DNA of 64,000 nt from Emydura subglobosa (taxonomy: Eukaryota > Chordata > Testudines > Chelidae), in NCBI GenBank assembly GCA_007922225.1, contig ML680053.1, positions 2,393,434 to 2,457,433 on the forward strand, written 5' to 3'. Positions 45,395 through 57,357 of this stretch are shown here, one piece after another. The first letter of the stretch is position 1, and every line of letters begins with the position of its first letter. The notes under the pieces were generated by a model. The model was not told the DNA's origin and did no database searches. It worked only from the letters and a program-made list of their open reading frames with translations. The translations under genes were made by a program, and so were the position numbers.

Positions 45395-45656
45395 ACGTGT
45401 GATGGATCTGCGCAGCAAGAGACTACAGTGCCCATCAGCACCCTCCCCGCTGCACTGCCCTTTCCCCTGACCAGGTACAGGGAAGGGTCCTGACCCAGAC
45501 AGGGCCAAGCTCTGCTGGGAAGCAGCAGCCGCGTGGCGAGCCAGGAGCTGCAGAGAAAGTCCCCCAGGAGCTGTATGCAGAGCTGTGGCTGCTGAACGTT
45601 ACAGCTGGGTGGGTCTTATGGAGAGCAGCAGAGACTGGGAGGGAGCCAGTGTAGAG
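45395..45656. repeat. Unassigned repeat-like sequence interrupted by the LTR
   Basis: GTGTGATGGATCTGCGCAGC followed by CAGTGCCCATCAGCACCCTC has the composition of turtle LTR-type repeats. It forms the left flank of the LTR insertion. Family not determined. Confidence 0.35.
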
Positions 45657-45661
45657 GGGCC

Positions 45662-46423
45662 TGTGATGGGGTGTGTTTCCCACACTCGCCCTGAAGGGGT
45701 TAACGTAGGCCAGAGGGGCCAGTTAACCTATCAGGCTGCAAGGTGGGGGATATTTAGGCCGAGAGGAGAACCCTAATCAAAGGGAGCTCCCCTGTGCAGG
45801 AACAGGTGGGGTTTCTATAAAACCAGGGAGCTGGTAGCAAAAAGGGGCAACAGGAAAGAGAGCTGCAGTTGCTTTCCCTGGGACCTGGGAGAGAAGGCGA
45901 TTTGGCCCCAAGAGGAAGGGTCTGTCTAGCAGACCCAGGAGAGAGGGGTTTAGCTAGGAGGGTGGAGGATGTGAGCCTGGGATAGGCAAAGTAGGAAGCA
46001 GTCCAGGCGAGTGGCAGGAAGGTTCGGGCTAATACTGACCTGGGCTGCTAGAGAGAGGGCCCCTGGACTAGGACCCAGAGTCGAGGGCAGGCCTGGTTCC
46101 CCCAGCCCTAACTAACTGAGTGGCACAATCTGGGCCGTGAACTTACAGACTGGGTCTGTTTCCTCAAGCCGCTGAGAGAGTGTCTCAGCCAGGGCAGTGG
46201 AGGTAAGGGCTGCCTGGGATAGTGAGGAAGCAGGGGACTCGTGACTTGGCTGGAGGGCTAAGCCATGAGGATGAGATGCTGCAGGTCGCGAGGAGCCAGA
46301 AAGGGGCCGCAGAGCGAGGCAACAGGCTGAGGAACTGCAGGAAAAGGGCGTCAGGCTGAAAGCTAATCCCCAGGCCAGCCAGGGGGAGGCGCTACCCAGC
46401 AAGGAGTAGCACACCCTGTGGCA
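45662..46423 (+). mobile_element. Solo LTR (762 bp) with 5-bp target duplication
   Basis: Begins TGTGATGGGGTGTG and ends CACACCCTGTGGCA (an imperfect inverted repeat with TG...CA ends). GGGCC lies immediately outside on both sides (45657-45661 and 46424-46428). CTATAAAA at 45815-45822 is a credible TATA box and gives the plus orientation. No retroviral coding region remains. Confidence 0.8.
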
Positions 46424-46446
46424 GGGCCCCAGAGAGAGAAACACAA

Positions 46447-46819
46447 CTAAGGGTGTGTCTTCACAACACAGTTAGCTCCAGTCAGAACTGGAGCGTTAGC
46501 CCTGACTTAACTCCCAACCACAAATCTCTAGCTTGACTGAAATGGGGCGTTAGACTCAGCTGGCCGGGAGGGGGCTGGCGCTGAAGCTTTAGGAATGCTG
46601 ATCCCCAGGGCTAGGAAGGCAGTGGAGATGCAACAGCTGGAGTTACAACAACCCAGCAGCAGCAGCTGCTCCAGTCACTCTGCTGCTCCAGCCTGCCCCC
46701 TGCGTCACTCCAGGGCTGCTTCGCAGGGCGGCCGTGCTCCCGCCAGCCGGGCTCGCTCCGGGGCAGTAACTCAAGGGCAGTAACTCGTGCTAACTCTTGC
46801 AGTGAAGACGAGCCCTTAA
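46447..46819. mobile_element. MITE with TTAA-like edges (Kolobok/piggyBac-type target)
   Basis: TAAGGGTGTGTCTTCAC at 46448 and its partner GTGAAGACGAGCCCTTA ending 46818 form terminal inverted repeats that extend inward through GTTAGC/GCTAAC. The outer tetramers are CTAA (46447-46450) and TTAA (46816-46819), which suggests a TTAA target. No transposase is encoded. It begins about 20 bp after the right target duplication of the LTR. Confidence 0.6.
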
Positions 46820-47685
46820 GGTGAGCCTAGCCTGGAAACCTGAAAGCGCCTGTTTGCTTGAGGAGAGACGAGACTGGAGAGGGCACACAGGCCGTAAGTC
46901 TGAGCCCTGACATTCACATGGACTGCCCCAGGGCTGCGCCAGAACCGTTCTTGCTCCCTTTGAACGGCGATTGTCTGAGCCTCTGTGCCTAGGGTATTTG
47001 CAACCCTTCCCTTTCCTGCCATATCCTTTCCCTTAGCCACTTGTCTGAGCAGTAATTGGGACCCACCAGGGCTAGCGCCTGCAAGCCTAGCTGATGAAGC
47101 ACCAACTTGCCTCCAAGTTGTGGAACATCTGGACGCTCCTGGCACCCGAGCGGTTTGGTGAACTCCGGCACTGAGCAGCTGCAATAACTAAAGAGGGACA
47201 CGGTCTTGTTTGTTTCATCCGCCTCCGCCTGGTTTGGAGTAAAGAGCAGCAACTTGAGGCTGGGTCTCATCCCACGGGAGTGCCCTAACCCCTCGACTGC
47301 TCTGGGCATCTCTGTGACCTTTCCTTTCCCGATCCCTAACCAGGATATTCTGGAGTGGGCCTCTCTCTCTTGAAGTTACATCCTGGATCCACAAAACCTT
47401 CCCAACAAATATATTCCTGCAAAACATTTCAGTTTCAACAGAAAAAAAAAAATCAGTTCCTTTGCCCAGCTCTAGTTACGTGTTTCTCTGTGTTGCCCGA
47501 TGCACAGATGTGCCCCCCCCAGCAGCAGCTGATTAGGGGGGTTGGTCCTCTAGCTCCAGCTGTAGCGGGTACTACTCTCCTCTCCTCTCCTCTCCTCTGA
47601 AGGGTATAGGGTCAATGCTGGCAACAGCCAATGGGACAGTCATTAGGTACGCTCAACTGGTCTCAGGTATCTGGAGACCTCTTCA
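46820..47685. other. No recognised gene
   Basis: Unassigned DNA. A CTCCT microsatellite lies at its right end. Confidence 0.5.
47575..47599. repeat. (CTCCT)n microsatellite
   Basis: About five units of CTCCT. Confidence 0.9.
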
Positions 47686-47689
47686 CTGG

Positions 47690-47815
47690 TACACTGAGAG
47701 CCCCTCACAGATCAAAGGGATGTGCTGGGTGCTGCACAAATGTGGTGTAGACAGTCCCTGCCCTGAAAAGCTTAATATCCTAGTTAATGACAAGGTCGCA
47801 TAGATGGAGGAAAGA
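47690..47815 (-). repeat. MIR-family SINE fragment (amniote MIR)
   Basis: GTGCTGGGTGCTGCACAAAT, ACAGTCCCTGCCCTGAAAAG and CTTAATATCCTAGTTAATGA match the reversed amniote MIR-type segment. Confidence 0.65.
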
Positions 47816-47819
47816 AACA

Positions 47820-49815
47820 GGTTGGCTTCCTTGCCCCTCATCCTGTTGGTTGTTCCACCTTCCTCCTGTTCTCTCAGGGAAAGCAGGAACAGAGCCCCAC
47901 TAGGCCAGCCCAATGGCTGGAGCTGCTCACTCATCTACTCCTCCAGCTGCCCTATTTCCCATTTCCCGGGATCCCACTGCTCCGGCACCTTCCCCCTGCA
48001 TTTCCCACTCCAGCTGCCTCCTTTCCTCCACCTTTCCCTTTCCTGCCTAGCAGAGTGCCAGGGTTAAACTGACAGACGACAAGCAGAGCAAATGAAGCTG
48101 ATAAGCAACCCCGGTGTTTAGTTTTATTATTATTTTCTTCAAGATAGCAGAGCCTGGGGTGGGGGGGAAGAGGGGGAAGATGCATGTTATGAACCGTGCA
48201 AAACTGCAGCCCCACTGAGCCCCACCCCTCTCATTTACACGGGTGTAAATCTGGAGACGCACTGATTTCAGGGCTTCTCCTTCTGGTTTACACGGCTGTG
48301 GCTGAGTGTGTCATCTGCCAGTGATTGGAAACCGGCTAAATGTTTACAGCCAATCCCAAGGTTTGCAGTATTGGAAGAGAGCCCCTTGCAACGCTTCACT
48401 CCACGCTGTGTCCTTCCCTCCCTCCTCTGGTCCCCAACTTGTGTCTGACAATGAATCATGACAGCCCAGCCATGGGGAGCTTCTCAGGCTGCAGGTCAAT
48501 GTGAAAGGGGCGTTTTTAAATGTCTTTCTGTTCTGCTGGGTGCATTTCAGAGAGGGCTTTAAAACCTTGCTCGTCATGACTGAACTTGGAAATATCATTC
48601 ACTCAAGGCATGGCAGTTCGACACAGCCCCCCAGCTGACCATGTCACTCCTCTTCATAAATAACAAGGACCCACAACCAGCAGTGGGAGTGTCGAGACCA
48701 AAAGCTGGGCTCTGTTCTGCTAAATCCTCTTCTTCGAAAAGGTTCCAGGGTCAGACACCAACACAGAGACAATCAGCAACAAGTTACACCCTGTGATTAG
48801 GGGGTGTGTGCGTGTGTTGTGTGTGCTCACAAGCACAGCACGATGTTCAAGCAACACAATCAATGTTTAACTCTCCTCCCCAAACCATACACACACTGGG
48901 AAATAAATGTCACTTTTTGGTAACCCCTTGTTGAGTTTGTGAACGTCGATCCCAGACAAATCCGACTAGGGGAAGGAAGAAAGAAAGAGAGAGAGAGAGG
49001 AAGAAAGAAAGAAAACTAATTATAATCACACACTCACAGACTTGCTGCTCCAGGTTTCTAGGGAAATCGTTGTCCTCTTCCTCCTGCCTTCAAGTTGCTC
49101 TCTTCCTGGTCACTTTCATCGTCAGCTGTTTTGGGGGTGTGGGGGTTTTGGTGTTTCTCTGTCACACTCCTCTCCTTGATTTGTGAGAGCTACACGCTGG
49201 GACTGTAAGCGGCAGCAGCAGCTTCTACCCCCGGGCCTGCTGCCAAGGCAAGCTCACCCTTTGTTCAGGAGGGGGGGGAGACTCCTTGCTTCTGCTTTCA
49301 CAGCTCTTCCAAGCCTACTGGCGAGGAAAGAAAGGAGGAGTGACAGTGCAGAAGAATGTAAGGCAGTCAGGTAGGAGAGTGAGGCCATCCCCAACCAGCC
49401 CACACGAGTCTTGCTATAATAAGTAATGGGAATCAAACCGGTTTCCAGCTGTCAGAGCAAATGAGAGTTTTGTTGTAGTTTGATCGATTGATCTGACCTA
49501 GCAGGAGAATGATGAGAAGATGTAAAAAGCAAGCCTGCAAACCAAAAAACAATCCTCGTGGGCTTTTCTCTGGAGTGCTTTACCCCAGCAAGATGGAGTC
49601 AGAAGCACATGGAAAGGGGCTCCAGACATCCATTCTGGAACCAGATTTAGAACACCCAGGATTTCTTGGCTGTTCAGATGGACCCGGAACCGCGAAAGCA
49701 TTTGCAAAATGCAGATTGTCCAAGCTAAAATTGTGACTACAAAGAGTGGGGGTGTTTTGGGGCTGGGGTTTTGGGTTATACAGATCTGTGGAATCCAGAA
49801 TCAGCCTCTGATTTT
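47820..49815. other. No recognised gene
   Basis: Unassigned DNA with a GA/GAAA microsatellite and a palindromic trace near 48235-48300 (GGGTGTAAATCTGGAGACGC). No exon is supported. Confidence 0.45.
48971..49014. repeat. (GAAA)n/(GA)n purine microsatellite
   Basis: Continuous purine run of GAAG, GAAA and GA units. Confidence 0.9.
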
Positions 49816-49819
49816 GAAT

Positions 49820-50230
49820 GCATAGAGCTGGATGATGTTTTTTTCAGTGAACAAGGTTTTCATTGATAAAAGCATTTTCTGAGTCCTGAAAACTATTTGT
49901 CAAATCCAGGTCAAATTTGGCAGAAGGTTTTGGTTGGAAAAAAATGTTATTCGAAAGAATCAATGTTTTATAGCAAAATGTTTTGTTTTGAGTTTTTGGT
50001 TCTAAATAGGTTTTCGAGTTGACATTTGGCCAGTTAAAAAAAACACCCAAAAAAGGGCAGAAAACTCCCAAAACAGTCACTTGAAAAGAATACTTGAAAA
50101 GAAATTAATTTCTAGTTCACTCAAAATGATTTTTGTTGTTTTTTGTTTCTGTTTAAATGAAAATTTTCAGGAAAAAAAATTGCTTTCAATTGATCTGGAA
50201 TTTTTTGGATTTTTCGGTTCCACCTCCTCA
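49820..50230. repeat. A/T-rich fold-back repeat
   Basis: TTTTTTTCAGTGAACAAGGT, GAAAATTTTCAGGAAAAAAA and similar motifs occur in both orientations. It resembles 9900-10310 and 17225-17530. The frames at 49844-50080 and 50081-50449 are Phe/Lys-rich artefacts of this composition. Confidence 0.4.
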
Positions 50231-50286
50231 ACCGACAAATCCATTATTCACTCAGCCGTGCTTTCGCAGGTATGCAGTGCTTACCG

Positions 50287-50600
50287 TGTTGCCAACTCTC
50301 ATTATTTTATCATGAGTCTCATGATATTTGGTGTTTTTCTTAAAGTCCCAGCTTCTGGGGTCATGCTATTTTCACAAGAATCTCCACTTTCATTTAAAGA
50401 AAAGGTGTTTCGAGCCCTTGTGCTTTCAGAGAAAAGCTGGAAAGCATGACCGGAGTGTATCCTGAAGATAATCTAGAAGGCAAATAAAAAAGAATCCAAC
50501 AATGATTTAAAAATCTTGTGACTTTTTTTAAGCCAATGTCATGATTCTGGGGGGCATGGCTCATGATTTTTGAATGGCTGTGGCTGGCGATACTCAGTTC
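50287..50600. mobile_element. Non-autonomous DNA element with TCTCATGA motifs
   Basis: Starts GTGTTGCCAACTCTCATTAT and ends TGGCTGGCGATACTCAG, an imperfect terminal inverted repeat (GTRTYGCCARC). The interior has repeated CTCATGAT motifs. A partial copy lies near 22675-22760. The type is common in sauropsid genomes. Superfamily not determined. Confidence 0.5.
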
Positions 50601-50604
50601 GGGG

Positions 50605-51220
50605 GTATTTGGAGTTGCAGTTTTGGTCCCAGCCCATATTGAGAACAAACAGGTGTAAATGCTACTGAACCAGATGGACAACCTCCTCTAACCAGACCAA
50701 ACTGGACTGGCTAGGGTGACATTATACAACCAGCACCCGAGTACGAGACATATAATCTGTGTGGGAGCTCAGAGACCTAGTTAAAAAGATTTATTGGTAG
50801 TAGATGTGAGCTAGTGCAGGCGCACCTACAATGTGTACACCATAGCAATCAAGTTTCATTTTCCTGGGAAGGAAATGGGGGATATACTCAAGCATCAAAA
50901 TGCACTTCCAACCTTAAAGGGACTCCGTGAAATCTATAGTGGTCACTTAAAAAAAAAAGGGGGGGGGGGCAGGGGTAAAAGTCGTTTCAGTGACTACTCC
51001 TACCTGAGTTCCCAAGACAATTTTTGAGGTTTTACAAACCTGTTTTTCCTACTTTTTAAACTATTTTCCTCCCCTCCCTGTTGCTGTGGGAAAGACCCCT
51101 CCCCTCCCCCGCAAACAAGGGGGAACTGATTAAGGGCTTGACTATGTGGCTAGTGAGTGTGTGGCAAAGCGAGATGTGAATGCACAGCCTACTAGCCTGC
51201 CTGGATCCTGCTACCCCGCA
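50605..51220. other. No recognised feature
   Basis: Unassigned DNA with an A/G homopolymer run at about 50949-50970. Confidence 0.5.
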
Positions 51221-51475
51221 CTAAGGGTGCGTCTACACTGCAATAAAAGACCCGTGGTACAGCCGCGGCTGGCCTGGGTCAGCTGATTCGGGCTCATGGG
51301 ACTCAGGCAGCGGGGCTAAAAATGCCATGTGGATGTTCAGGCTTGGGCTGGAGCCCAGGGTCTGAAACCTCATAAGGGGGGAGGGTCTCAGAGCCCAAGT
51401 GCCCCCGCAAGGCTGCGTCAATTGACCCAGGCTCGGTGCTGCAGGTTTTTTATTGCAGTGCAGACGCACCCTCAA
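51221..51475. mobile_element. MITE (~250 bp) with long terminal inverted repeats
   Basis: AGGGTGCGTCTACACTGCAA at 51224 is mirrored by TTGCAGTGCAGACGCACCCT ending 51472, 18 of 20 positions paired and extending into a T/A run. The outer tetramers CTAA and TCAA resemble a decayed TTAA target, as at 46447-46819. No coding sequence. Confidence 0.75.
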
Positions 51476-51479
51476 CATT

Positions 51480-52025
51480 CTGCAGTGTGTTTCGGTGGGC
51501 GTACGTCAGAGAGCACCAGGGGACTTTTAGCCGCTGGGAGCAGGGTCCACATGGCTCATTGGGGCGCTGCAGGCTAGCGTGGTGTACATTCCCACCCCGT
51601 CTTGCCAGGTCCCAGCTAGCCGTGCGGACAAGCCCTAACTGACTGAAGAGGGAGAACAATGCTGAGGACCATACCTGGAGTTCTGTCAAGGGAACAAAGC
51701 AAACAAACTGAAACACAGAAAAATGTTTCCTCGACGCTCTTCTATTTTAGTCATCTCAGCAGTCACTTGTGAGCACCAGGAGGTAAAAAAAACAGTCAGG
51801 GGATTTTTTAATGGATGCCTAGACATTGCTAAGGGAGGGGTGTTCTCTACGGTACGTTTTCTGGTGCTTGTCAGATGAGTCCCAAGTGACTGGGTTTCAC
51901 AGTGCAGGAACGTAAGACTAACCTTTCTGCTGCAGACCGATGGTCCATTTACAGCCGTGTCCTCCATCGTGGCTAACATCAGTCACTTCAGATGAAAACG
52001 TAAAACCTCCATAATGTATCTCATT
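51480..52025. other. No recognised feature
   Basis: Unassigned DNA. Only short frames. Confidence 0.5.
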
Positions 52026-52029
52026 GCTC

Positions 52030-52760
52030 ATTATTATACCATGGGTCTCCGCAGCCTTTTGGCCAAGCCTGCATTTGCACCCCTCTTCCCCAGGCCTCAC
52101 GCACTCTGACCCCGCAGAGGACAGGAGAGGTCCCTGGCTCCCACCAGATGGCACCGCCCCCCAGCTGTCCCGGGGAGGGGGGAGGGGTCTATACCTGTGG
52201 GGGGTGGGGATATGCCGCTTACCTCCTCCTGCTTGGAGGACTTTCCATAGGTCATTGCAGCGGTAGAGCCCAGCTGCTCCCTCCTGCACTTACCCGCTGC
52301 ACGGTGCCCACCGCTCTCGCTCCAATCCTGCAGCCCAGTGCCGGCTTGGGCAGAGTGGCCTCACGCCCTGACCTGTGGGGGGGCTGGCCTGATGCCTCCC
52401 AGCAGGTTGGCGCCTGGGGTCTGCCCTCCCCCGCTTTCCCCCTCGGTACGCCACCTCCCTTTGGAGGTGCACCAGCCTGCCGCATTTGGAGCGCCGCCAC
52501 CAGAAGCTCCTAAGAAGTGGGGGAGACACCAGCACCTGGACTGTGGCCCCGCCAGCACCCTGCCCTGAGGCCTTGCTCCCACTCGGCCTCTTCCCCCCCG
52601 TTGCCTCACCTGCATTGCGCCTCTTCTTGCTCTGCCTCTTCCCCGAGGCCCCGCCCCCATTCTGCCTTTTCCCACCCCTGCTCCGCCTCTTCCCTGAAGC
52701 CCCTTCCAAAAACAAAAGACAGCACCTGATGGACGGCTGGCAGTCCCACGTCAGCAATGG
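52030..52760. repeat. GC-rich interspersed repeat with CCTCTTCC-type internal repeats
   Basis: The right part repeats variants of CTCCGCCTCTTCCCTGAAGC and GAGGCCCCGCCCCC about four times. The left part starts ACCATGGGTCTCCGCAGCCT. Stop-poor frames on both strands (up to 155 codons) arise from this composition. Confidence 0.5.
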
Positions 52761-52764
52761 GCTA

Positions 52765-53435
52765 ATTACCTAGTATAACATTGGCATGCTCAGAGCCGCT
52801 AGGCCATGGAAATTCACAAAATCAAGGCATCATTTGTTCGTACAAAAGCATGAATGAACATTTGAGTGTCACATCTGATTTTTAGCTTTCCCTTTATATT
52901 TCCCATCTGTTTGTTTGTGGGTGGAAGTCAGCCCCCCCAGTGCTACTTTACAGCTGGATCTAATTTTATTTTGACTCCCTCTAACTTTTAGCAACCATCC
53001 AGGGACCCAGCTACAGTAATTACATGGAAGAAATAAATAGCCGGGATGCTCTGAGTGTTGTGATCAATTATTCAAAAGCAAATAGTGGTAGCTGCCAAAG
53101 AAGTTATTAGCCGGGATTCACAGGGCGTGCCACTTTGGCATTTGCTACATTTCGCTGGATGAATCACTAACGATTGTCCAAGCCAAAAGAAAGGCCTATT
53201 TCCAATTTCTGAAGCCATCTGTTCCAGTAGGAAAAGCAAAGCATCAGGTCACAGCCATCCAGGCACGATAGAGGAGGACGGACAAGCTAGGGGTTGTCCC
53301 TAGGGAGTTAGGAGACCCGTTCTATTCTGTGCAGCCATGAGAGAGTCACTTGGACCTCTGTTTTCAGAAGCAGCCTCTGATTTGGAGTGCCTCCATTTTG
53401 AGACACCACGGGCCTGGTTTTCAGAGGTGCTGTGC
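52765..53435. other. No recognised feature
   Basis: Unassigned DNA. Confidence 0.5.
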
Positions 53436-53439
53436 ATCT

Positions 53440-53722
53440 GCAGCTACCACGCGGCAGGAAATTGAAACTAGACCAATTCAGAGTAGAAATAAAGTCCAAA
53501 TTTGTAACAGCGAGAGGCATTAAGCTTCGGAACAAACTACCCAACCCCGGCTGGGGTGGGTTCGCCATCACTAGAAATGTTTCAATCAAGAGTGGATGCT
53601 TTTCTAAGAGAGATGCTCTTGTTCAAACAGGAATTAATTCAGGGAAGTCCTATGGCCTGTGTTATGCAGGAGGTCAGACTAGATGATCACAATGGTCCCT
53701 TCTGGATTTATAATCTATGAAG
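53440..53722 (+). mobile_element. CR1/L3-type LINE 3' end
   Basis: Contains CGGAACAAACTACCCAACCC, AGAGTGGATGCTTTTCTAAG and GAGGTCAGACTAGATGATCA, ending CCTTCTGGATTTATAATCTA with TGAA. This is the standard 3' untranslated end of a CR1/L3-type LINE, 5'-truncated. Confidence 0.8.
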
Positions 53723-53929
53723 TCAGTGGACTTAGTCAGTGGAAGTAGAAAATAATTACTACTCCCCATCTGGATCTGGTCTCCCCATCACCCCTCCAGC
53801 CACTTCTCTCAATGGGCCTATGGGATCTTATTGTTCAACAGCTTTCCGCTTGCCGCCCATCCTGCCAGTTGCTTCTCCCATTAGGACTGAGGGGTGGGGA
53901 TATCATTCAGTACCTACTTAGGAACACAG

Positions 53930-54330
53930 GATTGCCAGACGAGATCTAACCTGAAGTCCATCCAGTCCAGTATCCTGAGCCAGCTGGTTCAGAGGATAAT
54001 ATAAGAACCCCACAGTAGAAGATGAGGGGTTACCTGCCCCCATGTTAGGTCTCATCCTGGTCTCTAATAGTTCATTGACTGTGCATTATTAGTGTGTTAT
54101 GTGACTGATGGAACAGAAGCTCCCACGCTACCTTCCCTAGACCATTTATTATTTTATATACACTCGTCATGCCCACCCTCATTCATCTCCTTTCTAAGGT
54201 AAACCGGACCAGTCTTTTCGATCGCTCTTCATATGAGAACTTTTCCAGGCCTTTGATTGTCCTCATTGCTCTTCTCTGAACACCCTCCAAGTTCTGCAAT
54301 ATCCTTTCTGAGGCAGGGTGACCAATACCT
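53930..54330 (-). mobile_element. L3/CR1-type LINE fragment
   Basis: The minus-strand order is RT C-terminus then 3' end. TCAGAGAAGAGCAATGAGGA is the complement of 54260-54285, and TTCTCATATGAAGAGCGATC lies at about 54218-54240. The 3' tip near 53930-53975 (TCCAGTCCAGTATCCTGAGC) is diverged. The copy is old with internal deletions. Confidence 0.65.
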
Positions 54331-54764
54331 CTGCAAAGGTCTGTTTATGCAAGTACAAGAAAGTCAAAATACTAAGAATAAAGCCAGAATAATAAGAATA
54401 AAAAGGCTGTGATTTTATACACAGCAGCATCAAGGCTTGGGAGTTCGTATGAGGCAAGTGTAACAGGAGTCAATGGAACTGGCTTAAGTGAGTGCATCAG
54501 ATGATTGATTTAAAAATACACGTCCCGTTATGGGTTTGTAACTGGACACTAGCTTTTGTCCCTCCCCCAGCCCATCTTTCTAGATGACCTTGGCAGTGAT
54601 GATATATAAAGACCATCACAACATGGAACTTGATACTGAGCCGGATTACTGGAGCAGAGTTACTGGGAGGACTGTGTCGTCCAAAGGCTGGATTCTTCTC
54701 TCCATTTCCCTGCTGTAAATTCAAAGGAGCTCTTTTGGCTTTAACAATAAATGCAATTTTGTGG

Positions 54765-55492
54765 CCCTTATTACTGTAGCATCTAAGCTCCCCATTAGGA
54801 AAGGCGGAGATAATAAAACAGAAAATCTCATAATGCCACTATGTAAATCCACAGTACGCCCACACGTGGAATATTGCGTGCAGTTCTTGTCACCCCATCT
54901 CAGAAATGATATATTGGAATTGGAAAAGGTACAAAGAAGGGCAACAAAAATGATTAAGGGTCTGGAACAGCTTCCATGTGTGGAGAGATTAAAAAGACAG
55001 ACTGTTCAGCTTGGAAAAGAGACGACTAAGAGGGGAGATGATAAAGATCTATAAAATCATGAATGGTGTCAAGAAGGTGAATAGGGAAGTTTTATTTACT
55101 CCTTCACATAACACAAGAACAAAGGGTAACCCAATGAAATGAGTAAGGCAGCAGGGTTAAAACGAACCAAAGGAAGTACTGCTTCCCACAACGCACAGTC
55201 AACCTGTGGAATTCCTTGTCTGGGAATGTTGTGAAGGGTTCAGAAAAGAATGAAATAAGTCCATGAACAATGGGTCCATCATGGCTATTAGCCAAGATGG
55301 TCAGGGATGCAACCCCAAGCCCTGGATGTCCTTAAACCTCTGACTGCCAGAAGCTGGGAGTGGACGCTAGGTGACGGATCACTTAATAATTGCCCTGTTC
55401 TGTGCGTTCCCTCTGAAACACCTGGCATTGGCCACTTTTGGAAGACAGGATAGTGGACCTGACCCAGTATGGCTGTTCTTATGTTCCCACTA
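54765..55492 (+). mobile_element. L3/CR1-type LINE 3' end with RT C-terminus
   Basis: Frame 54761-55054 encodes LCKSTVRPHVEYCVQFLSPH and [20 protein letters not shown], the C-terminal region after the RT palm, shared with CR1. Downstream are the 3' untranslated blocks TTAAACCTCTGACTGCCAGA, GGCCACTTTTGGAAGACAGG and the terminus GACCCAGTATGGCTGTTCTT with ATGTT. A frameshift follows residue 80 of the frame. The catalytic motif is upstream of the truncation and absent. Confidence 0.8.
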
Positions 55493-55504
55493 TCTTCAAG
55501 GTAT

Positions 55505-55632
55505 GTTTCCTAGCACACTGCTACTGCCCATTCTACAGCTGGGGAAATAAGACAGAGAGATGCTAAGGAATTTTAAGACAAGTCTTTAAATTCTAGGCTA
55601 GTGCCCTAGCCACTGGACCACCCTTTACTCTG
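55505..55632 (-). repeat. MIR fragment
   Basis: CATTCTACAGCTGGGGAAAT with GACAGAGAGATGCTAAGGAA and TAGTGCCCTAGCCACTGGAC is a reversed MIR from tail to tRNA-derived head. Confidence 0.7.
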
Positions 55633-55639
55633 CTGAGGC

Positions 55640-57350
55640 TAACCGAAGAATTTGGAGCTAAATATTTGTGCATCCTTGTCATCCTTTCCTTACTCTTCTT
55701 CAGTAAAATTAGGGTTAGTCGCTGAAATTCAGTGCTGTTTGCAATGTATCCCATTTTTGCTCCTTGCTGCTTTTTAAAGTCCTGGGCCCAACCGAAGTTG
55801 GGCTAGTACTAATGAGATGTGGTTGTGAACATGTGTTCAACTAAAGACGACAGCTTCCCTTCAACATGAATCACAACCCCTTGGATTTGGGTTATGAGCC
55901 TATTCTGTCCGTGGGAATGTTCAGAGAAAGAGGAAAGTGCTGAGACTACTTGTGCAAATGCGTTTGCCTGAATATTCACACCGGGAGTTTCACAGTGGCT
56001 TTTACAAAAACATGGAACCACTGAGTCAAGTCCTCCTCTCGTTTATACAAAATTCAGCAATCCAGGCAGGAAGCAGAAACAATGCCATGTGACACAGGAG
56101 ACCAGCCACAGGGCAGGGATAGCAAATACTTCTTGAAATTGCCCAGTGCAATGACTGGCCCACGCCCCGGTGTAAATTAAAGTAGCCTCAATGCTTCTCC
56201 AACTTTTGCCCTGTTGATCGTGACCCCAATGAGCTGTTTTGGCAGCTGAGAACACAGAGCTGTTCTGGACCCAACCAGGCTCTCTACAATTGGGTCTGCA
56301 AGGAAGGGTGGAGTACAGCAACTCTATCGAGTCTACATCACTCAGGCATTCTCTACACAGGGAGAATTCCCTGGTGGCCGGATATGATGTCTTTATAGCT
56401 GGGAGTGTGTACTTGATCATATTTGTGAAGAACCGGAAGATGTGAATTCATCAATGGAGGGTTTGCTCTAAATCCTTTGCCCTACTTTAGGCGTGAATGT
56501 GTCTTTCTGGTGGAAATGACCACAGAGCTTCTCAAGAACAGCCTGTGGTAGGGATGGAAATGAATCTGACATCTGTTATTTCCTATTGTCCCTGCTCCAG
56601 AAATATTCAGCATATGAATCACTTCTCCTGAAAAAAGACTGATACATAAACCGGACTCACACCTATTAGCGCCTAAGTCACAACACTTTGAGATTTATTC
56701 TCATCAGCCTTTATAAAATGAGCAGATTTTGACTAAAGGGAATCCAGGGCTCGATAATCCAGAACACTGCTGTGACTGTGCTGGGGACACGCTCCCTGAG
56801 TCAGTATTGACCTAGGGGGAAATTTTCAAAAGCATCTAAGGGTTTCAGAGCACAAATCGCATTCAGTTTCTCCCCACCAGTTTCCCATTGACTTCAGTGC
56901 GAGCACAGATAGGCCATCCAAGGCTTTTTTTGAAAGTCCCACCCTCAGCTTTGCATGCGTGTTTGTCTGTGTCACAATTTTAAATGCAATAGCAAGTCCC
57001 TTGAAGACATGCAGGGCAGCTGAGAAGACAGCCGTAGCACTAATGGCACTGAATGGTTTGATATTTTCCTTCTAGACGCATTCAAATAAAATAAACACTT
57101 ATTTCGGGACTTTTAAAAATGCCCCAGGTACAGCTGCATTGAGGCCAGTCACCTCTTTGGGATTGGACCTGTGGCATTCTTTAAGGTCTATTGTGTAAAC
57201 AGGTATCCAGGTGCTACACAAGCGACCTATGATTAACATGCCTGAGCTCTTTTTAAATGCATATTTCCTCCCCCTAGAGGTCATGCTGCACTTGAAGCCA
57301 TCCTATTAATAAGTACAAGAACTTATAGTGGAATGTTCCACCACCTACTT
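55640..57350. other. No recognised gene
   Basis: Unassigned DNA. A fold-back trace (GTTTCCCATTGACTTCAGTG) lies near 56880. No exon is supported. Confidence 0.5.
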
Positions 57351-57357
57351 AGATTTG

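Noticed and set aside
49844..50449. Phe/Lys/Leu-rich frames as small membrane proteins
   Set aside because: They follow directly from the A/T-rich fold-back repeat, which recurs elsewhere in the window.
52290..52757. 155-codon minus-strand Arg/Gly-rich frame as a protein gene
   Set aside because: Produced by the CCTCTTCC/CCCCGCCC internal repeats. Overlapping frames are open on both strands.
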